Made by a program: the position numbers and the translations under genes. From Hydrogenophilales bacterium 28-61-23 (lineage in GTDB: Bacteria > Pseudomonadota > Gammaproteobacteria > Burkholderiales > Thiobacillaceae), in the NCBI GenBank assembly GCA_002281555.1, contig NCGJ01000001.1:62001-126000 (forward strand): a stretch of 64,000 nucleotides of DNA. Direction: 5' to 3'. Position 1 is the stretch's first letter; every line of letters begins with the position of its first letter. This document shows, piece by piece, positions 49,366-60,933 of the stretch. The notes below the pieces were generated by a model. It had not been told where the DNA came from. It searched no databases and saw only the letters and a list, made by a program, of their open reading frames with translations.

Positions 49366-50715
49366 CTATTTGCCGCGCTTGCCGGCGGCCGAGTCCAGAG
49401 ATTTGAGATAGGCCAGCCGTTCGCCGATCTTGCCTTCCAGGCCGCGCGGCGTCGGCTGGTAGAAGCGGGGAGGGTGGGGCAACTCGTCGGGGAAATAATG
49501 CTCGCCCGCCGCGTAGGCTTCCGGTTCGTCGTGGGCGTAGCGGTAGGCGTGGCCGTAGCCGAGTTCTTTCATCAGTTTGGTCGGCGCGTTGCGCAGATGC
49601 ACCGGCACCGGGCGGGAGCCGTCCTGCGCGATGAAAGCCTGCGCGGCCTTGTAGGCGCTGTAGACCGCGTTGCTTTTGGGTGCGGCAGCCAGATAAAGCA
49701 CGGCCTGGGCCAGCGCCAGTTCGCCTTCCGGGCTGCCCAGGCGCTCGAAGGTGGCGACGGCGTCCAGCGCGGTGCTCAATGCGCGTGGATCGGCCAGGCC
49801 GATGTCTTCCACCGCCATGCGGATGATGCGGCGGCCCAGATAGAGCGGGTCGGCGCCGCCGTCGAGCATGCGGCTGAGCCAGTACAGTGCGGCATCCGGA
49901 CTGGAGCCGCGCACGGATTTGTGCAGCGCGGAAATCTGGTCGTAGAAGGCGTCGCCACCCTTGTCGAAACGGCGCAGGGAAGGCGCCAACGCTTCGCCGA
50001 TGAAGGCCGCGTCGGCATTTTTCCGATCTGCGGCGCGGGCGGCGGTGGCGAGCTGGTCGAGCAGATTGAGCAGGCGGCGGCCATCGCCGTCGGCATAGCC
50101 GAGCAGCAATTTTCCGGCATCTTGGTCCAGGCCGATGTCGAGTCCGCCTTCGATCAATGCGCGCGCCAGCAATGCGGCGAGACCCTGTTCGTCGAGCGGC
50201 TTGAGCACATAGACCTGGGCGCGGGAGAGGAGGGCGCCGACGACTTCGAAGGAGGGGTTTTCGGTGGTTGCGCCGATGAAGGTGAGCAGGCCTGATTCGA
50301 CATGCGGCAGAAAGGCGTCCTGCTGCGCTTTGTTGAAGCGGTGGACTTCATCGACAAACAGGATGGTCTGTCGACCCGCGGCCCGGTTGACGCGGGCCCG
50401 CTCGACCGCTTCGCGGATTTCCTTGACGCCGGACAGCACGGCGGAAATCTGGATGAAATCGGCGTCGAAATGGCTCGCCATCAAGCGTGCCAGCGTGGTT
50501 TTGCCGACGCCGGGCGGCCCCCACAGGATCATCGAGTGCGGCTTGCCGGATTCGAACGTCAGCCGCAGCGGCCGGCCCGGGCCGAGCAGATGAGCCTGGC
50601 CGATGACCTGATCGATATTGCTGGGCCGCAGTCGTTCGGCCAGGGGGGCGTTCAACTCGTGCTGGATATCCCCGGCAGCTTGTGGCGGCGAAGCAAACAG
50701 ATCAGCGGTCGCCAA
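49366..50715 (-). CDS. rarA: replication-associated recombination protein A (MgsA/RarA)
   Basis: 449 residues. AAA+ ATPase with Walker [14 protein letters not shown], Walker [21 protein letters not shown], sensor 1 [10 protein letters not shown], and the C-terminal tetramerisation part with [16 protein letters not shown]-type segments ([14 protein letters not shown]). It acts at stalled replication forks. Its start overlaps the lolA stop by 14 bases, and the order ftsK-lolA-rarA is the conserved one in proteobacteria. Confidence 0.95.
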   Translation of the reverse strand: MATADLFASPPQAAGDIQHELNAPLAERLRPSNIDQVIGQAHLLGPGRPLRLTFESGKPHSMILWGPPGVGKTTLARLMASHFDADFIQISAVLSGVKEIREAVERARVNRAAGRQTILFVDEVHRFNKAQQDAFLPHVESGLLTFIGATTENPSFEVVGALLSRAQVYVLKPLDEQGLAALLARALIEGGLDIGLDQDAGKLLLGYADGDGRRLLNLLDQLATAARAADRKNADAAFIGEALAPSLRRFDKGGDAFYDQISALHKSVRGSSPDAALYWLSRMLDGGADPLYLGRRIIRMAVEDIGLADPRALSTALDAVATFERLGSPEGELALAQAVLYLAAAPKSNAVYSAYKAAQAFIAQDGSRPVPVHLRNAPTKLMKELGYGHAYRYAHDEPEAYAAGEHYFPDELPHPPRFYQPTPRGLEGKIGERLAYLKSLDSAAGKRGK

Positions 50716-51319
50716 TGATGTCGGCGCCCTTGGGTGGCGTAAAACGGAACAGATTGGCGCCCATGGGCGGGTTGCGTTGCAGGTTGGAGAAACGCAGCAG
50801 CGTGGTCTGGCCGAAGTTGTCCTTCAGCTCCATGACCTGCAAGTCGTCGCCTTTGAAGCCCATGCGCACTTTTTCGAAGCTGCCTTCCTTGCTTTTGGGC
50901 GTGGCTTCCAGCCATTCGATGCCGTCCTTGATGCCGCCATCCTTGAGGGCGAACAGCTTTTCGATGTTGTTGTCGCCGGCCAACAGGGCGGCCGGACTGT
51001 CGCCCAGAGCCTGATCCAGCTTGCGCACGCTGACCTGGTCGAGATCTTCATCGTGTATCCAGAGTTTTTTGCCATCGCCGACGATGACCTGGGCGTAAGG
51101 CTTCTGGTAGATCCAGCGGAATTTCCCCGGGCGGGAGAAATACAGATTGCCGCTGGCTTCCTGCGTCTTGCGTCCGGCGCGGTCGATCACGGTCTGGGTG
51201 AAGTTGGCTTTGAGCCCTTTGGTGCTGTCGACAAAGGCCTCCAGACGCGCTTTGGCATCCGCCTGCGCGGCCCCCGCGAGAGAGAAAAGAATTAACGATA
51301 TCAGTGCATTACGAATCAT
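50702..51319 (-). CDS. lolA: outer-membrane lipoprotein carrier LolA
   Basis: 205 residues with a signal peptide (cut near AGAAQA). Mature LolA fold: [19 protein letters not shown], then a beta-barrel with [16 protein letters not shown] and [11 protein letters not shown]. It carries lipoproteins across the periplasm from LolCDE to LolB; the many small lipoproteins in this window would be its cargo. The start overlaps the ftsK stop by 11 bases. Confidence 0.95.
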   Translation of the reverse strand: MIRNALISLILFSLAGAAQADAKARLEAFVDSTKGLKANFTQTVIDRAGRKTQEASGNLYFSRPGKFRWIYQKPYAQVIVGDGKKLWIHDEDLDQVSVRKLDQALGDSPAALLAGDNNIEKLFALKDGGIKDGIEWLEATPKSKEGSFEKVRMGFKGDDLQVMELKDNFGQTTLLRFSNLQRNPPMGANLFRFTPPKGADIIGDR

Positions 51320-53615
51320 GTCGGGGTGCGATCACTTCACGGTTGCCGTTGGTTTGCATGGAAGAAACAAGGCCGGCGCTTTCCATCGCCTCGACGAGTC
51401 TGGCCGCGCGGTTATAGCCGATACGCAATTGCCGCTGCACCGACGAGATCGAGGCGCGACGGCTCTTGAGCACATAAGCGACCGCATCGTCATAGAGCGG
51501 ATCGGCTTCCGCGCTTTTGTCGTCGTTGCTTTCATCGGCTTCCTCATCCGGGCTTTCCAGGATGCTTTCGTCATATTGCGGCGGCCCGAGTTCCTTCAGC
51601 CATGCCGTGACCCGATGAACTTCGTCGTCGGACACGAAAGCGCCGTGCAAACGGGTCGGTACGCCGTGGCCGGGCGGCAGGTAGAGCATGTCGCCCTGGC
51701 CGAGCAGCGATTCCGCGCCTTGCTGGTCGAGGATGGTGCGGGAATCGATCCGGCTGGTGACCTGGAACGACACGCGGGTCGGAATGTTGGCCTTGATCAG
51801 GCCGGTAATGACATCGACCGATGGCCGTTGCGTCGCCAGCACCAGATGGATGCCGGATGCGCGCGCCTTCTGGGCCAGACGGGCGATGAGTTCCTCCACC
51901 TTCTTGCCCGCCACCATCATCAGGTCGGCGAGTTCGTCGATCAGTACCACGATGAAGGGCAGGGTGGTCAGGCGTTCCGGGCTTTCCGGCGTGATCGAAA
52001 ACGGATTGGTCAAATGCTGGCCGGCCTTTTCCGCTTCGCGCAGCTTCTGGTTGAAGCCGGCAATATTGCGCACGCCCATCGCGGACATCAGCCGATAGCG
52101 CTTGTCCATTTCGCCGACGCACCAGTTCAGCGCGGAAGCGGCCAGCTTCATGTCGGTGACGACGGGAGCGAGCAAATGCGGAATGCCTTCGTAGGTGGAA
52201 AGCTCCAGCATCTTCGGGTCGATCATGATCAGGCGTACATCCTGCGGCGTCGATTTGTAGATCAGCGACAGAATCATCGCATTGATGGCGACCGACTTGC
52301 CCGAACCGGTCGAACCGGCGACCAGCACATGCGGCATCTTGCCCAGGTCGGCGACGACAGGATTGCCGCTGATGTCCTTGCCCATCGCAATGGTCAGCGG
52401 GGACGCATTGTCGTTGTAAACCTTGGTCGACAGGATTTCCGATAAACGCACGATCTGGCGCTGGCTGTTGGGCAGTTCCAGTCCCATGCAATTCTTGCCC
52501 GGGATGGTTTCCACAACGCGGATGCTGACCAGCGACAGCGCACGCGCCAGATCTTTGGCCAGATTGGTGATCTGGCTGCCTTTGACGCCGGAAGCCGGTT
52601 CCACCTCATAGCGGGTAATGACCGGCCCGGGATAGGCCGCGAGCACTTTCACCTCGACGCCAAATTCGCGCAGTTTGCGTTCTATCAGACGGGAAGTCGC
52701 TTCCAGTCCGACTTGGTCGATCTGGGTTGTGGTTTCCGCCGCTTCATCCAGAAGCCGAAGCGGCGGACGCTGTGCATCGGGGGAGTCGGGAAACAATGAA
52801 ACCTGACGCTCTTCCTGCATGCGCTCGGATTTTTCAATGACCACGACCGGCGCCTCGATGCGAACTGGCGGTTCCTTGCGGATGCGCTTGCGTTCCTGAC
52901 GCACACTTTCGTCGCGTTCGGTGGTCGCCTCCAGGCCCACTTTACGGTCGCGCCGAGCCTGCCATTTGTCCCATGTGACTTTGAACAAGGTCTCCAGTCC
53001 GGCACCCACTTTTTCGGCAAGTTCCAGCCAGGACATGCCGGTAAACAAACTCACGCCAGCGCCCCAGGCCAGTAATAGCAACACCGTGCCACCATCAAAA
53101 CCGAAAATGCTCTGCACCAGACTGGACAGGCTGTCGCCCAGTGCGCCGCCGGTGGTGAGCGGCAACTGCATCGGTATGCTGTGAAAACGCATCGACTCCA
53201 ACGTGCTGCTGCTCAACAGCACCAACATGAACCCGCTCAGCGTGATGCCAAGGCCTTGGCGATGCTCCGACTCGGGCGTGTTGTCGCCAATGCGTCGATA
53301 GCCCCACCAAACAAAAAATAACGACAGTGCAACCCAGAGCCATGCCGATGCGCCGAACAGATACAACAGAAGATCGGAAAACCACGCGCCGAAAGGACCA
53401 CCCGCGTTCAGCACCGGTTGATCCCCGCCAATACGCGACCAGCCCGGGTCGACTGCTTGATAGGTCAGAAGAATCATGCCCAGATATAAAGCCAGGCCTA
53501 CGGCAGCCAGCCACCAGACTTCCCGTAACAAGGTTGTTACGCGGGGCGCAAGTGGTTTGCGAACGGGTTTGGTGACGGCACAGCGTCGAGAGGACTTACC
53601 AAGCATGGCGCGCAC
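51309..53615 (-). CDS. ftsK: DNA translocase FtsK
   Basis: 768 residues: four N-terminal membrane helices (about 25-200), a short charged linker (about 210-300), alpha/beta motor with Walker [16 protein letters not shown] and Walker [15 protein letters not shown], and a C-terminal gamma winged helix ([22 protein letters not shown]) that reads KOPS-type sites. It anchors chromosome segregation to the division septum. The linker is short compared with E. coli. A Met at 53606 is an alternative start. Confidence 0.95.
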   Translation of the reverse strand: MRAMLGKSSRRCAVTKPVRKPLAPRVTTLLREVWWLAAVGLALYLGMILLTYQAVDPGWSRIGGDQPVLNAGGPFGAWFSDLLLYLFGASAWLWVALSLFFVWWGYRRIGDNTPESEHRQGLGITLSGFMLVLLSSSTLESMRFHSIPMQLPLTTGGALGDSLSSLVQSIFGFDGGTVLLLLAWGAGVSLFTGMSWLELAEKVGAGLETLFKVTWDKWQARRDRKVGLEATTERDESVRQERKRIRKEPPVRIEAPVVVIEKSERMQEERQVSLFPDSPDAQRPPLRLLDEAAETTTQIDQVGLEATSRLIERKLREFGVEVKVLAAYPGPVITRYEVEPASGVKGSQITNLAKDLARALSLVSIRVVETIPGKNCMGLELPNSQRQIVRLSEILSTKVYNDNASPLTIAMGKDISGNPVVADLGKMPHVLVAGSTGSGKSVAINAMILSLIYKSTPQDVRLIMIDPKMLELSTYEGIPHLLAPVVTDMKLAASALNWCVGEMDKRYRLMSAMGVRNIAGFNQKLREAEKAGQHLTNPFSITPESPERLTTLPFIVVLIDELADLMMVAGKKVEELIARLAQKARASGIHLVLATQRPSVDVITGLIKANIPTRVSFQVTSRIDSRTILDQQGAESLLGQGDMLYLPPGHGVPTRLHGAFVSDDEVHRVTAWLKELGPPQYDESILESPDEEADESNDDKSAEADPLYDDAVAYVLKSRRASISSVQRQLRIGYNRAARLVEAMESAGLVSSMQTNGNREVIAPRHDS

Positions 53616-53639
53616 TATAAAGGATGCCTTGTTTTCTCT

Positions 53640-53657
53640 CTATGTGGCTGCACATAG
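53640..53657. promoter_or_regulatory. 18-bp perfect palindrome between ftsK and trxB
   Basis: CTATGTG-GCTG-CACATAG. It has the same half-site letters as the Crp-like boxes, but the spacer is 4 bp shorter, so it is not the same box. It lies 24 bp before the ftsK start in the 200-bp divergent gap; an AT-rich stretch (TATATTATGTAAAAT, 53687-53701) near the trxB side could hold its -10. Confidence 0.5.
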
Positions 53658-53746
53658 CCAATGGCAAGTAGTTAATGTTCTGAATGTATATTATGTAAAA
53701 TCATGCGTACAGCAACGCAAACCGCCCGTCTCGCACCGACTGCTAA

Positions 53747-54769
<1,023 letters not shown>

Positions 54770-54786
54770 ATTAAGCTTGTAACTTT

Positions 54787-55377
54787 ATGAAAAAGCACAG
54801 GAACTCAGGCTGTATTGCCTTGCCTGAAGAGCTTGTGCCCAGCCCGGAAGATAAAGATCTCTTTCGGGCGAATTTATCCAATGTCACGCCCATCACGCCT
54901 CACGGGCGAATGGTTCCCTCTCCTGCTCGCCCGCCTCCCATTCCGTTGAGTCGCATGCGGGATGAGCGCGAAGTTATTTATGAATCGTTGTATGACCCCA
55001 TACGTTGGGATGAAGATACCGAAACCGGGGAAGAACTGTCTTTTGTCCGGCCAGGATTATCGCGCCAGATTCTTCGTCGATTACGGCGTGGCGAATGGGT
55101 CACTCAGGCAGAGCTGGATTTGCATGGCCTGACCAAAATCGAAGCGAAAATTGAAATGGTCAATTTCCTGTTTGAATGCAAGCGGCGTGGTATCCGCTGT
55201 ATTCGGATCATTCATGGCAAAGGACTGGGCTCTAAAAACCGTGAACCGGTACTGAAAATACATGTCCGTCACTGGCTAATGCAACGTGATGAAGTCATGG
55301 CTTTTGTACAAGCCAGGCCCGTGGATGGCGGCGGCGGCGCTGTGATGGTTTTACTGAAATCCAACACGCGTAACTGA
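54787..55377 (+). CDS. Smr-domain protein
   Basis: 196 residues: a charged N-terminal part without clear fold (1-95), then a Smr domain (about 100-190) with LDLHGLTKIEAKIEMVNFL, IRIIHGKGLGSKNREPVLK and GGGGAVMVLL. Stand-alone Smr proteins nick or cut DNA or RNA; in E. coli SmrA and SmrB act on nucleic acid and on collided ribosomes. Position right after trxB suggests co-transcription. Confidence 0.9.
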   Translation: MKKHRNSGCIALPEELVPSPEDKDLFRANLSNVTPITPHGRMVPSPARPPPIPLSRMRDEREVIYESLYDPIRWDEDTETGEELSFVRPGLSRQILRRLRRGEWVTQAELDLHGLTKIEAKIEMVNFLFECKRRGIRCIRIIHGKGLGSKNREPVLKIHVRHWLMQRDEVMAFVQARPVDGGGGAVMVLLKSNTRN

Positions 55378-55539
55378 CCCGATTATCGATGTGAATCGGA
55401 GGCATCGATGCTTATCGAAGAAAAATGGGTGTGGCTATTTACTTAATTAATAAAGTTTGTATTGCATTGTTGTTTGATGATTCATTATCATCGCGCTGCT
55501 CACTCGTATCGGGCAGTCACTAATTAATGGAGAACGTAT
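55378..55539 (+). promoter_or_regulatory. AT-rich promoter region of the H-NS-family gene
   Basis: Unusually AT-rich stretch. TTGCAT (55462-55467) and TATCAT (55486-55491) are 18 bp apart and make a plausible sigma-70 promoter with a leader of about 40 nt. Runs such as TTACTTAATTAATAAAG are of the kind H-NS proteins bind, so autorepression is possible. Confidence 0.5.
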
Positions 55540-55851
55540 ATGTCTTCCTACCAGGAAATTCTTTCCCAGATCGAAGAACTCAAGCGCAAGGCCGAAGAAG
55601 TCCGCCACCAAGAAATGTCAGGAGCTATCGCTGAAATCAAACGGCTAATGTCCCAATTCGGCATTACAGCTGAAGACCTTGGCTTGTCGGAACGCTCTGG
55701 CGCCAGCAAAGGCAAGCTGCGTGGCAGTGTGGCGGCAAAATACAGGGACCCCGTCAGCGGGAAAACCTGGACGGGTCGTGGCCGTCGTCCCAGTTGGGTG
55801 CTCGACCTTGAAGGTCAAGGTAAAACGCTGGACGATTGCCGTATCGCTTGA
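55540..55851 (+). CDS. H-NS histone-family nucleoid protein
   Basis: 103 residues: an N-terminal dimerising coiled coil (QEILSQIEELKRKAEEVRHQ) and the C-terminal DNA-binding motif KYRDPVSGKTWTGRGRRPSW. It is the short betaproteobacterial H-NS/BpH3-like type. It silences AT-rich, often foreign, DNA. Ribosome site GGAG. Followed directly by a terminator shared with sucA. Confidence 0.93.
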   Translation: MSSYQEILSQIEELKRKAEEVRHQEMSGAIAEIKRLMSQFGITAEDLGLSERSGASKGKLRGSVAAKYRDPVSGKTWTGRGRRPSWVLDLEGQGKTLDDCRIA

Positions 55852-55869
55852 TTCATTGCGATACCAAAT

Positions 55870-55897
55870 AAAAAAACCCGCAATTGCGGGTTTTTTT
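55870..55897. terminator. bidirectional terminator between hns and sucA
   Basis: CCCGCAATTGCGGG stem with seven A before and seven T after; serves both convergent genes. It reaches the last bases of the sucA frame (stop at 55896-55898). Confidence 0.93.
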
Positions 55898-58628
55898 ATT
55901 TTCGTAAGCACATTGCCAGCTCAAGAATGGCTTCAAGCTGTTCTTTGTGCTGTCCGGCAATACCGGTTGCCGGTGCTGAAGATTCCGGGCGACCGGCGTA
56001 ATGCAGCGGTAATGTCAACAGTTGTTGCAGATGATGGGCGATAAACCGCCAAGCGCCTTGATTACGAGGTTCGTCTTGCGCCCAAATCATTTCGATTGCG
56101 TTGGGATAACGCTTGACCAAAGCCTTGAGTTCAATATCGGGAACAGGATATAGCTGCTCAATTCGGATCACTGCGATATGTTCAAGCGCTTTGGCGGAGC
56201 GAATGCGCACGAGGTCGTAATAAATTCGACCGCTACAAAATACCAGGCGTTGAACTTTCTCCGGCGCGATATTATTTTCGTCATCCAGCAGCGGATGGAA
56301 TTTCCCTTCGGCAAGTTCGTCTAGCGAAGAAACCGCATTCTGGTGGCGCAATAGACTTTTTGGCGTAAATAGAATCAACGGCTTGCGATAAGGCCTTATT
56401 ACCTGCTGGCGAAGTAGGTGAAACATTTGCGCCGGCGTGCTGGGCTGAGTTATCTGGATATTATCGTGCGCGGCCAGTTGTAAAAAACGCTCAATCCGGC
56501 CGGATGAATGTTCCGGCCCCTGGCCTTCGTAGCCATGCGGCAGAAATAGCGTGAGTCCATTCAGGCGATCCCATTTTGTTTCGGCGGAGGCAATGAACTG
56601 ATCGATAACGACCTGGGCGCCGTTCACGAAATCGCCGAATTGGGCCTCCCAAATAACGAGCTGATCCGGCGATGCGCTCGCATAACCATATTCGAATCCC
56701 AGTACGGCCTCTTCCGAGAGCAGAGAATCGATAACCAGGAAATTGGCCTGGCCGGGAATCAGATTCTGCAGCGGAATGTATACCCCGGCATCCCAACGTT
56801 CGCGATTCTGGTCATGCAATACCGCGTGGCGATGGAAGAAGGTACCGCGCCCGGAATCCTGTCCGGTCAGTCGCACCGAGACGCCATCGCTGAGCAAACT
56901 GGCGTAAGCCAGGTTTTCGGCCATCCCCCAATCCAACGGTTGAGCCCCCTGCCCCATTAATTTCCTATCGTCCATGATCTTCTTGACGCGTGGATGCAGG
57001 GCGAAATTGACTGGAATATCGTGCAGTCGGTTAGCCAGCGCCTGCAGGCGCTGCATGGGCACGGCAGTTTCGGACGCGGTGCGCCAACCGGTATCACGAT
57101 AAGGCCGCCAGTCGGCCGCGAATGGATTTTTCGCTCCCGATTGATGGCCGGCGTGCACATCCAGACTTGCTTTGTAAGCCTGAATCATCGAATCCGCTTC
57201 TTCCGAGCTGAGCACGCCCAAACCCACCAGACGTTCCGCGTACAACGCGCGCGTGCTGGGCAAGGCATTGATGCGTCGATACATCAAGGGTTGCGTGACC
57301 ATCGGTTCGTCTTGTTCGTTATGCCCAAGACGCCGGTAGCAGATCAGATCGATGGCGATGTCGCGCTTCCAGAACATGCGATATTCGATCGCGATGCGCG
57401 CGGCCCGGATCACCGCCTCCGGGTCATCGCCATTGACGTGCAGCACCGGCGCATCGACCATTTTCATGACGTCGGTGCAATAAAAACTGGAACGGGTATC
57501 GCGCGGGTCGGATGTCGTGAAACCAATCTGATTGTTGATCACGATATGGATGGTTCCGCCCGTGCTGAAACCGCGCGTGGCCGCCATATTGAGCGTTTCC
57601 ATCACCACGCCCTGGCCGGCGATGGCGGCATCGCCGTGTATCAGGATGGGCATCACCTGGCTGCCGTCGCGGTCGCCGCGCCGCTGCTGTTGCGCGCGTA
57701 CCCAGCCTTCGACAACCGGATTGACGATCTCCAGATGCGATGGATTAAAGGCCAGCGCGACGCGGATGAGGCCGCCGGCGGTGGTCAGATCGGCCGCGAA
57801 ACCCTGGTGATATTTCACATCGCCGCTGCGGCGCTCATCCGTCCTGTCATGCTGGGCATGTTCGAACAACTCGATGACCGATCTGCCCAGAACGTTGTGC
57901 AACACATTCAGGCGCCCGCGATGCGCCATGCCCAAGCCGATTTCCTGAACCCCGACCCGCGCGGATTGCTCGATCAGGTCATTCAACAATGGAATCAGCG
58001 CTTCGGCGCCTTCAAGGGAAAAGCGTTTCTGGCCGACGAAACGCGTGTGCAAGGTTTTTTCCAGCGCCTCGGCCGCGGTTAACTGACGCAACAACCAATA
58101 GCGCAAATCGGTATCGAAATCCGGTGCGCCCGATTCACCCTCCAGGCGTTTTTGCAACCAGCGTTTTTGCTGGGTGTCGTTCAGATGCATGTATTCGGCC
58201 GATAACGTGCCGCAATAGGCTTGGCGCAAGCGCGCAACGATGTTGCGCAGGGTGTCGCGCGTGTCCTTGCCGCTGTTTCCTGTTCCGCCGGCCAGGGAAC
58301 CGGTCTCGAATTGCTGGTCCAGATCGGCCGGCGTCAAGCCATGATTGGCCGGGTCCAGTTCGAGCAGATGCGGCGGCGGCTGGCGTTTGAGCGGGTCGAG
58401 ATCCGCCACGCGAAAGCCATGGAAACGGTAAGCATTGATCAGTTGCAGCACGCCGACCTGGGTTGCCTCGCATTGCAGCAGCGGCAAATCGGAAATCGCG
58501 AGTGCCTCTTTGTTTGGGAACCGCGTTGCCGGCAAAGAAGGAAATTGATCGGGGTGTAGCGCCTCAAATGCCGCCAGATACTCGGCGCTGCCGGAAAACA
58601 GCGCCGTGGCGGAAAGATCAGACTTCAT
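55896..58628 (-). CDS. sucA: 2-oxoglutarate dehydrogenase E1 component
   Basis: 910 residues from the Met at 58628, whose ATG overlaps the gltA stop. The thiamine-diphosphate motif is [18 protein letters not shown] with [13 protein letters not shown]; the C-terminal half has the transketolase-like pyrimidine domain ([19 protein letters not shown]). It decarboxylates 2-oxoglutarate in the TCA cycle. In many relatives sucB and lpd follow; here the gene ends at a terminator and an opposing H-NS gene, so E2 and E3 must be elsewhere. Confidence 0.95.
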   Translation of the reverse strand: MKSDLSATALFSGSAEYLAAFEALHPDQFPSLPATRFPNKEALAISDLPLLQCEATQVGVLQLINAYRFHGFRVADLDPLKRQPPPHLLELDPANHGLTPADLDQQFETGSLAGGTGNSGKDTRDTLRNIVARLRQAYCGTLSAEYMHLNDTQQKRWLQKRLEGESGAPDFDTDLRYWLLRQLTAAEALEKTLHTRFVGQKRFSLEGAEALIPLLNDLIEQSARVGVQEIGLGMAHRGRLNVLHNVLGRSVIELFEHAQHDRTDERRSGDVKYHQGFAADLTTAGGLIRVALAFNPSHLEIVNPVVEGWVRAQQQRRGDRDGSQVMPILIHGDAAIAGQGVVMETLNMAATRGFSTGGTIHIVINNQIGFTTSDPRDTRSSFYCTDVMKMVDAPVLHVNGDDPEAVIRAARIAIEYRMFWKRDIAIDLICYRRLGHNEQDEPMVTQPLMYRRINALPSTRALYAERLVGLGVLSSEEADSMIQAYKASLDVHAGHQSGAKNPFAADWRPYRDTGWRTASETAVPMQRLQALANRLHDIPVNFALHPRVKKIMDDRKLMGQGAQPLDWGMAENLAYASLLSDGVSVRLTGQDSGRGTFFHRHAVLHDQNRERWDAGVYIPLQNLIPGQANFLVIDSLLSEEAVLGFEYGYASASPDQLVIWEAQFGDFVNGAQVVIDQFIASAETKWDRLNGLTLFLPHGYEGQGPEHSSGRIERFLQLAAHDNIQITQPSTPAQMFHLLRQQVIRPYRKPLILFTPKSLLRHQNAVSSLDELAEGKFHPLLDDENNIAPEKVQRLVFCSGRIYYDLVRIRSAKALEHIAVIRIEQLYPVPDIELKALVKRYPNAIEMIWAQDEPRNQGAWRFIAHHLQQLLTLPLHYAGRPESSAPATGIAGQHKEQLEAILELAMCLRK

Positions 58629-59917
58629 TCGCCGCGTAAAGCAATCGGCACGAATTCGCGCCGCAACGGCCCGGTGTAAAGCTGGCGCGGACGCGCGATC
58701 TTGTGGCCCGGCGCGGTGACCATTTCGTTCCATTGCGCGATCCATCCGGCGGTGCGCGCCAGTGCGAAAATCGCGGTGAACATCGAAGTCGGGATGCCGA
58801 GCGCGCGCAACACGATGCCGGAGTAGAAATCGACGTTGGGATACAGCTTTTTCTCGATGAAATAGTCATCTTCCAAGGCGATCTGCTCCAGCTTCAGCGC
58901 GATCTTGAACATCGGGTCGTCATGCAGGCCCAGTTCGTCGAGCACTTCGTGGCAGGTTTGCCGCATGATCGCCGCGCGTGGATCCATGTTCTTGTAGACG
59001 CGATGGCCGAAACCCATGAGCCGGAAGCCGGAGGTCTTGTTCTTGGCGCGCTTGATGAATTCGCCGATGTTCGCAACGTCGCCCATCTCCGCCAGCATGG
59101 TTAAAACAGCTTCATTGGCGCCGCCATGCAGCGGCCCCCACAGACACGCCGTACCCGCGGCGATGCAGGCGAACGGGTTGGCGAAGCTGGAACCGGCCAT
59201 GCGCACGGTGGAGGTTGAGGCGTTCTGCTCGTGGTCGGCATGCAGGATGAAGATGCGGTCGAGCGCGCGCGACAACACTGGGCTCGGTTCGTAGCTCTCG
59301 CAGGGATTGCCGTGCAGCATGTGCAGGAAGTTCTCCGTGTAGCCCAGGCGGTTCTGCGGATACACGAAGGGATCACCCTTGTTGTACTTGTAGGACCAGG
59401 CCGCCACGGTCGGCACCTTGGCCAGCAGGCGGAACAGGGAGACCTGCCGCTGCGCGGGATCGGCCACGTCGCTGCTTTCGGGATAGAACGCGGCCATGGC
59501 GCCGATGATGGACACCATGACCGCCATCGGATGGGCGTCGCGCCGGAATCCCTTGTACAGGGACAACATCTGGTCATGCAGCATGGTGTGGCGGCTGACC
59601 GTGTAATCGAACTCCTTCTTCTGCTCGGCGCTGGGCAGTTCGCCATGCCATAGCAGGTAGGCCACTTCCAGGAAGTCCGAGCGCTCCGCGAGTTGTTCGA
59701 TCGGATAACCCCGGTAATAGAGCAGCCCCTGGTCACCATCGATATACGTGATGCTGGACGAACAACTGGCGGTGGATAGAAATCCGGGGTCGTAAGTGAA
59801 ATGGCCCTGGCTGCCCAAGGTGCGGGTATCGATGACATCCGGCCCCAGCGTGCCCTGCATGGTCGGCAACTGGATGGTTTGCTCGTTGATCTGGAGATTG
59901 GCGGTGGGCTTGGTCAT
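58625..59917 (-). CDS. gltA: citrate synthase (type II)
   Basis: 430 residues from the Met at 59917 (AAGGT upstream). Active-site His in [26 protein letters not shown] with the second His, and the family's [18 protein letters not shown]. It condenses oxaloacetate and acetyl-CoA at the entry of the TCA cycle. It follows sdhE by 8 bp and overlaps sucA by ATGA, making one transcript for five TCA proteins. Confidence 0.96.
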   Translation of the reverse strand: MTKPTANLQINEQTIQLPTMQGTLGPDVIDTRTLGSQGHFTYDPGFLSTASCSSSITYIDGDQGLLYYRGYPIEQLAERSDFLEVAYLLWHGELPSAEQKKEFDYTVSRHTMLHDQMLSLYKGFRRDAHPMAVMVSIIGAMAAFYPESSDVADPAQRQVSLFRLLAKVPTVAAWSYKYNKGDPFVYPQNRLGYTENFLHMLHGNPCESYEPSPVLSRALDRIFILHADHEQNASTSTVRMAGSSFANPFACIAAGTACLWGPLHGGANEAVLTMLAEMGDVANIGEFIKRAKNKTSGFRLMGFGHRVYKNMDPRAAIMRQTCHEVLDELGLHDDPMFKIALKLEQIALEDDYFIEKKLYPNVDFYSGIVLRALGIPTSMFTAIFALARTAGWIAQWNEMVTAPGHKIARPRQLYTGPLRREFVPIALRGE

Positions 59918-59925
59918 GTTGTTGG

Positions 59926-60198
59926 TTACCTTGGATAGCGGGTTGTCTTGATTTCTTCCACCATGTCTTCGAACTCGACCGGTGGCACGCACTCGCCTGT
60001 AATCCAGTCGAACAGATCCATGTCGTCCTGATATAACAAGTCGGCAAAAACAGCTTGCCGATCGGCGGATAGCTCGGTGTAGCGGACATCCAGAAAACGC
60101 ATCAACCAGGCATCCAGCTCCAGCATTCCCCGTCGGCACAGCCAACGCAGTCGATTCAAGGGATGCGGTTCAGTCACCGGATGCTTCGAAAACTGCAT
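59926..60198 (-). CDS. sdhE: FAD assembly factor SdhE
   Basis: 90 residues; the conserved [11 protein letters not shown] near 22 contains the RGxxE motif used for flavinylation of SdhA. The small all-helical protein has the typical length. It lies between sdhB and gltA as usual in betaproteobacteria. Confidence 0.92.
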   Translation of the reverse strand: MQFSKHPVTEPHPLNRLRWLCRRGMLELDAWLMRFLDVRYTELSADRQAVFADLLYQDDMDLFDWITGECVPPVEFEDMVEEIKTTRYPR

Positions 60199-60222
60199 TT
60201 TGAACGCCCCCCGAATACTGCC

Positions 60223-60933
60223 TCAGAACGCCCGTTTCACAAGGAGCGACTTGATTTTGCCGATGGCGGCGGTGGGGTTCAAGCCTTTTGGGCACACCTC
60301 CACGCAGTTCATGATGCCGTGGCAGCGGAATAGCCGATACGGGTCTTCCAGAAAATCGAGCCGTTCGTCGGTGGCCTGGTCACGGCTGTCGGCAATGAAG
60401 CGGTAGCCCTGCAACAAGGCGGCGGGGCCGAGAAACTTGTCCGGGTTCCACCAGAACGACGGGCAGGAGGTGGTGCAGCAGCCGCACAGGATGCATTCCC
60501 ACAGGCCATCGAGTTCGGCCCGCTCGGCCGGACTTTGCGGGCGTTCGTTCTCCGGCTCCGGGTCAAGATTGACCAAATACGGTTTGACCGCGCGGTAGTG
60601 CCGGTAGAACTGCTCCATGTCGACGATCAGATCGCGCACCACGCCCAAACGCGGCAAAGGGCGAATCTCGATCGGTTGCGCCAGCCCTTCCAGCGGCGTC
60701 ACGCAGGCCAGCACGTTGCGGCCGTTGACGTTGACGCCATCCGATCCGCACACGCCCTCGCGGCAGGAACGACGAAACGACAGGCTTTCATCGAGCGTGT
60801 CCTTGATCGCGATCAGCGCATCCAGCACCTTCTTGCCCTTCGGTTCGAATTCGATTGCGTAGTCCCGCATCCAGGGTTTGGCTCCGGATTCGGGGTCGTA
60901 GCGATAGACACGGAAACGCATCTGAGCCGGCAT
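60223..60933 (-). CDS. sdhB: succinate dehydrogenase iron-sulphur subunit
   Basis: 236 residues. [2Fe-2S] cysteines in CREGVCGSDGVNV and VLAC; [4Fe-4S] in CILCGCCTTSCP; [3Fe-4S] in CHGIMNCVEVCPKG. It carries electrons from SdhA flavin to ubiquinone. The ATG overlaps the sdhA stop by one base (TGATG). Confidence 0.97.
   Translation of the reverse strand: MPAQMRFRVYRYDPESGAKPWMRDYAIEFEPKGKKVLDALIAIKDTLDESLSFRRSCREGVCGSDGVNVNGRNVLACVTPLEGLAQPIEIRPLPRLGVVRDLIVDMEQFYRHYRAVKPYLVNLDPEPENERPQSPAERAELDGLWECILCGCCTTSCPSFWWNPDKFLGPAALLQGYRFIADSRDQATDERLDFLEDPYRLFRCHGIMNCVEVCPKGLNPTAAIGKIKSLLVKRAF

Noticed and set aside
53687-53720. TGTA...TACA near the trxB promoter as a further Crp-like box
   Set aside because: The spacer is 10 bp instead of 8 and the inner CG bases are missing.
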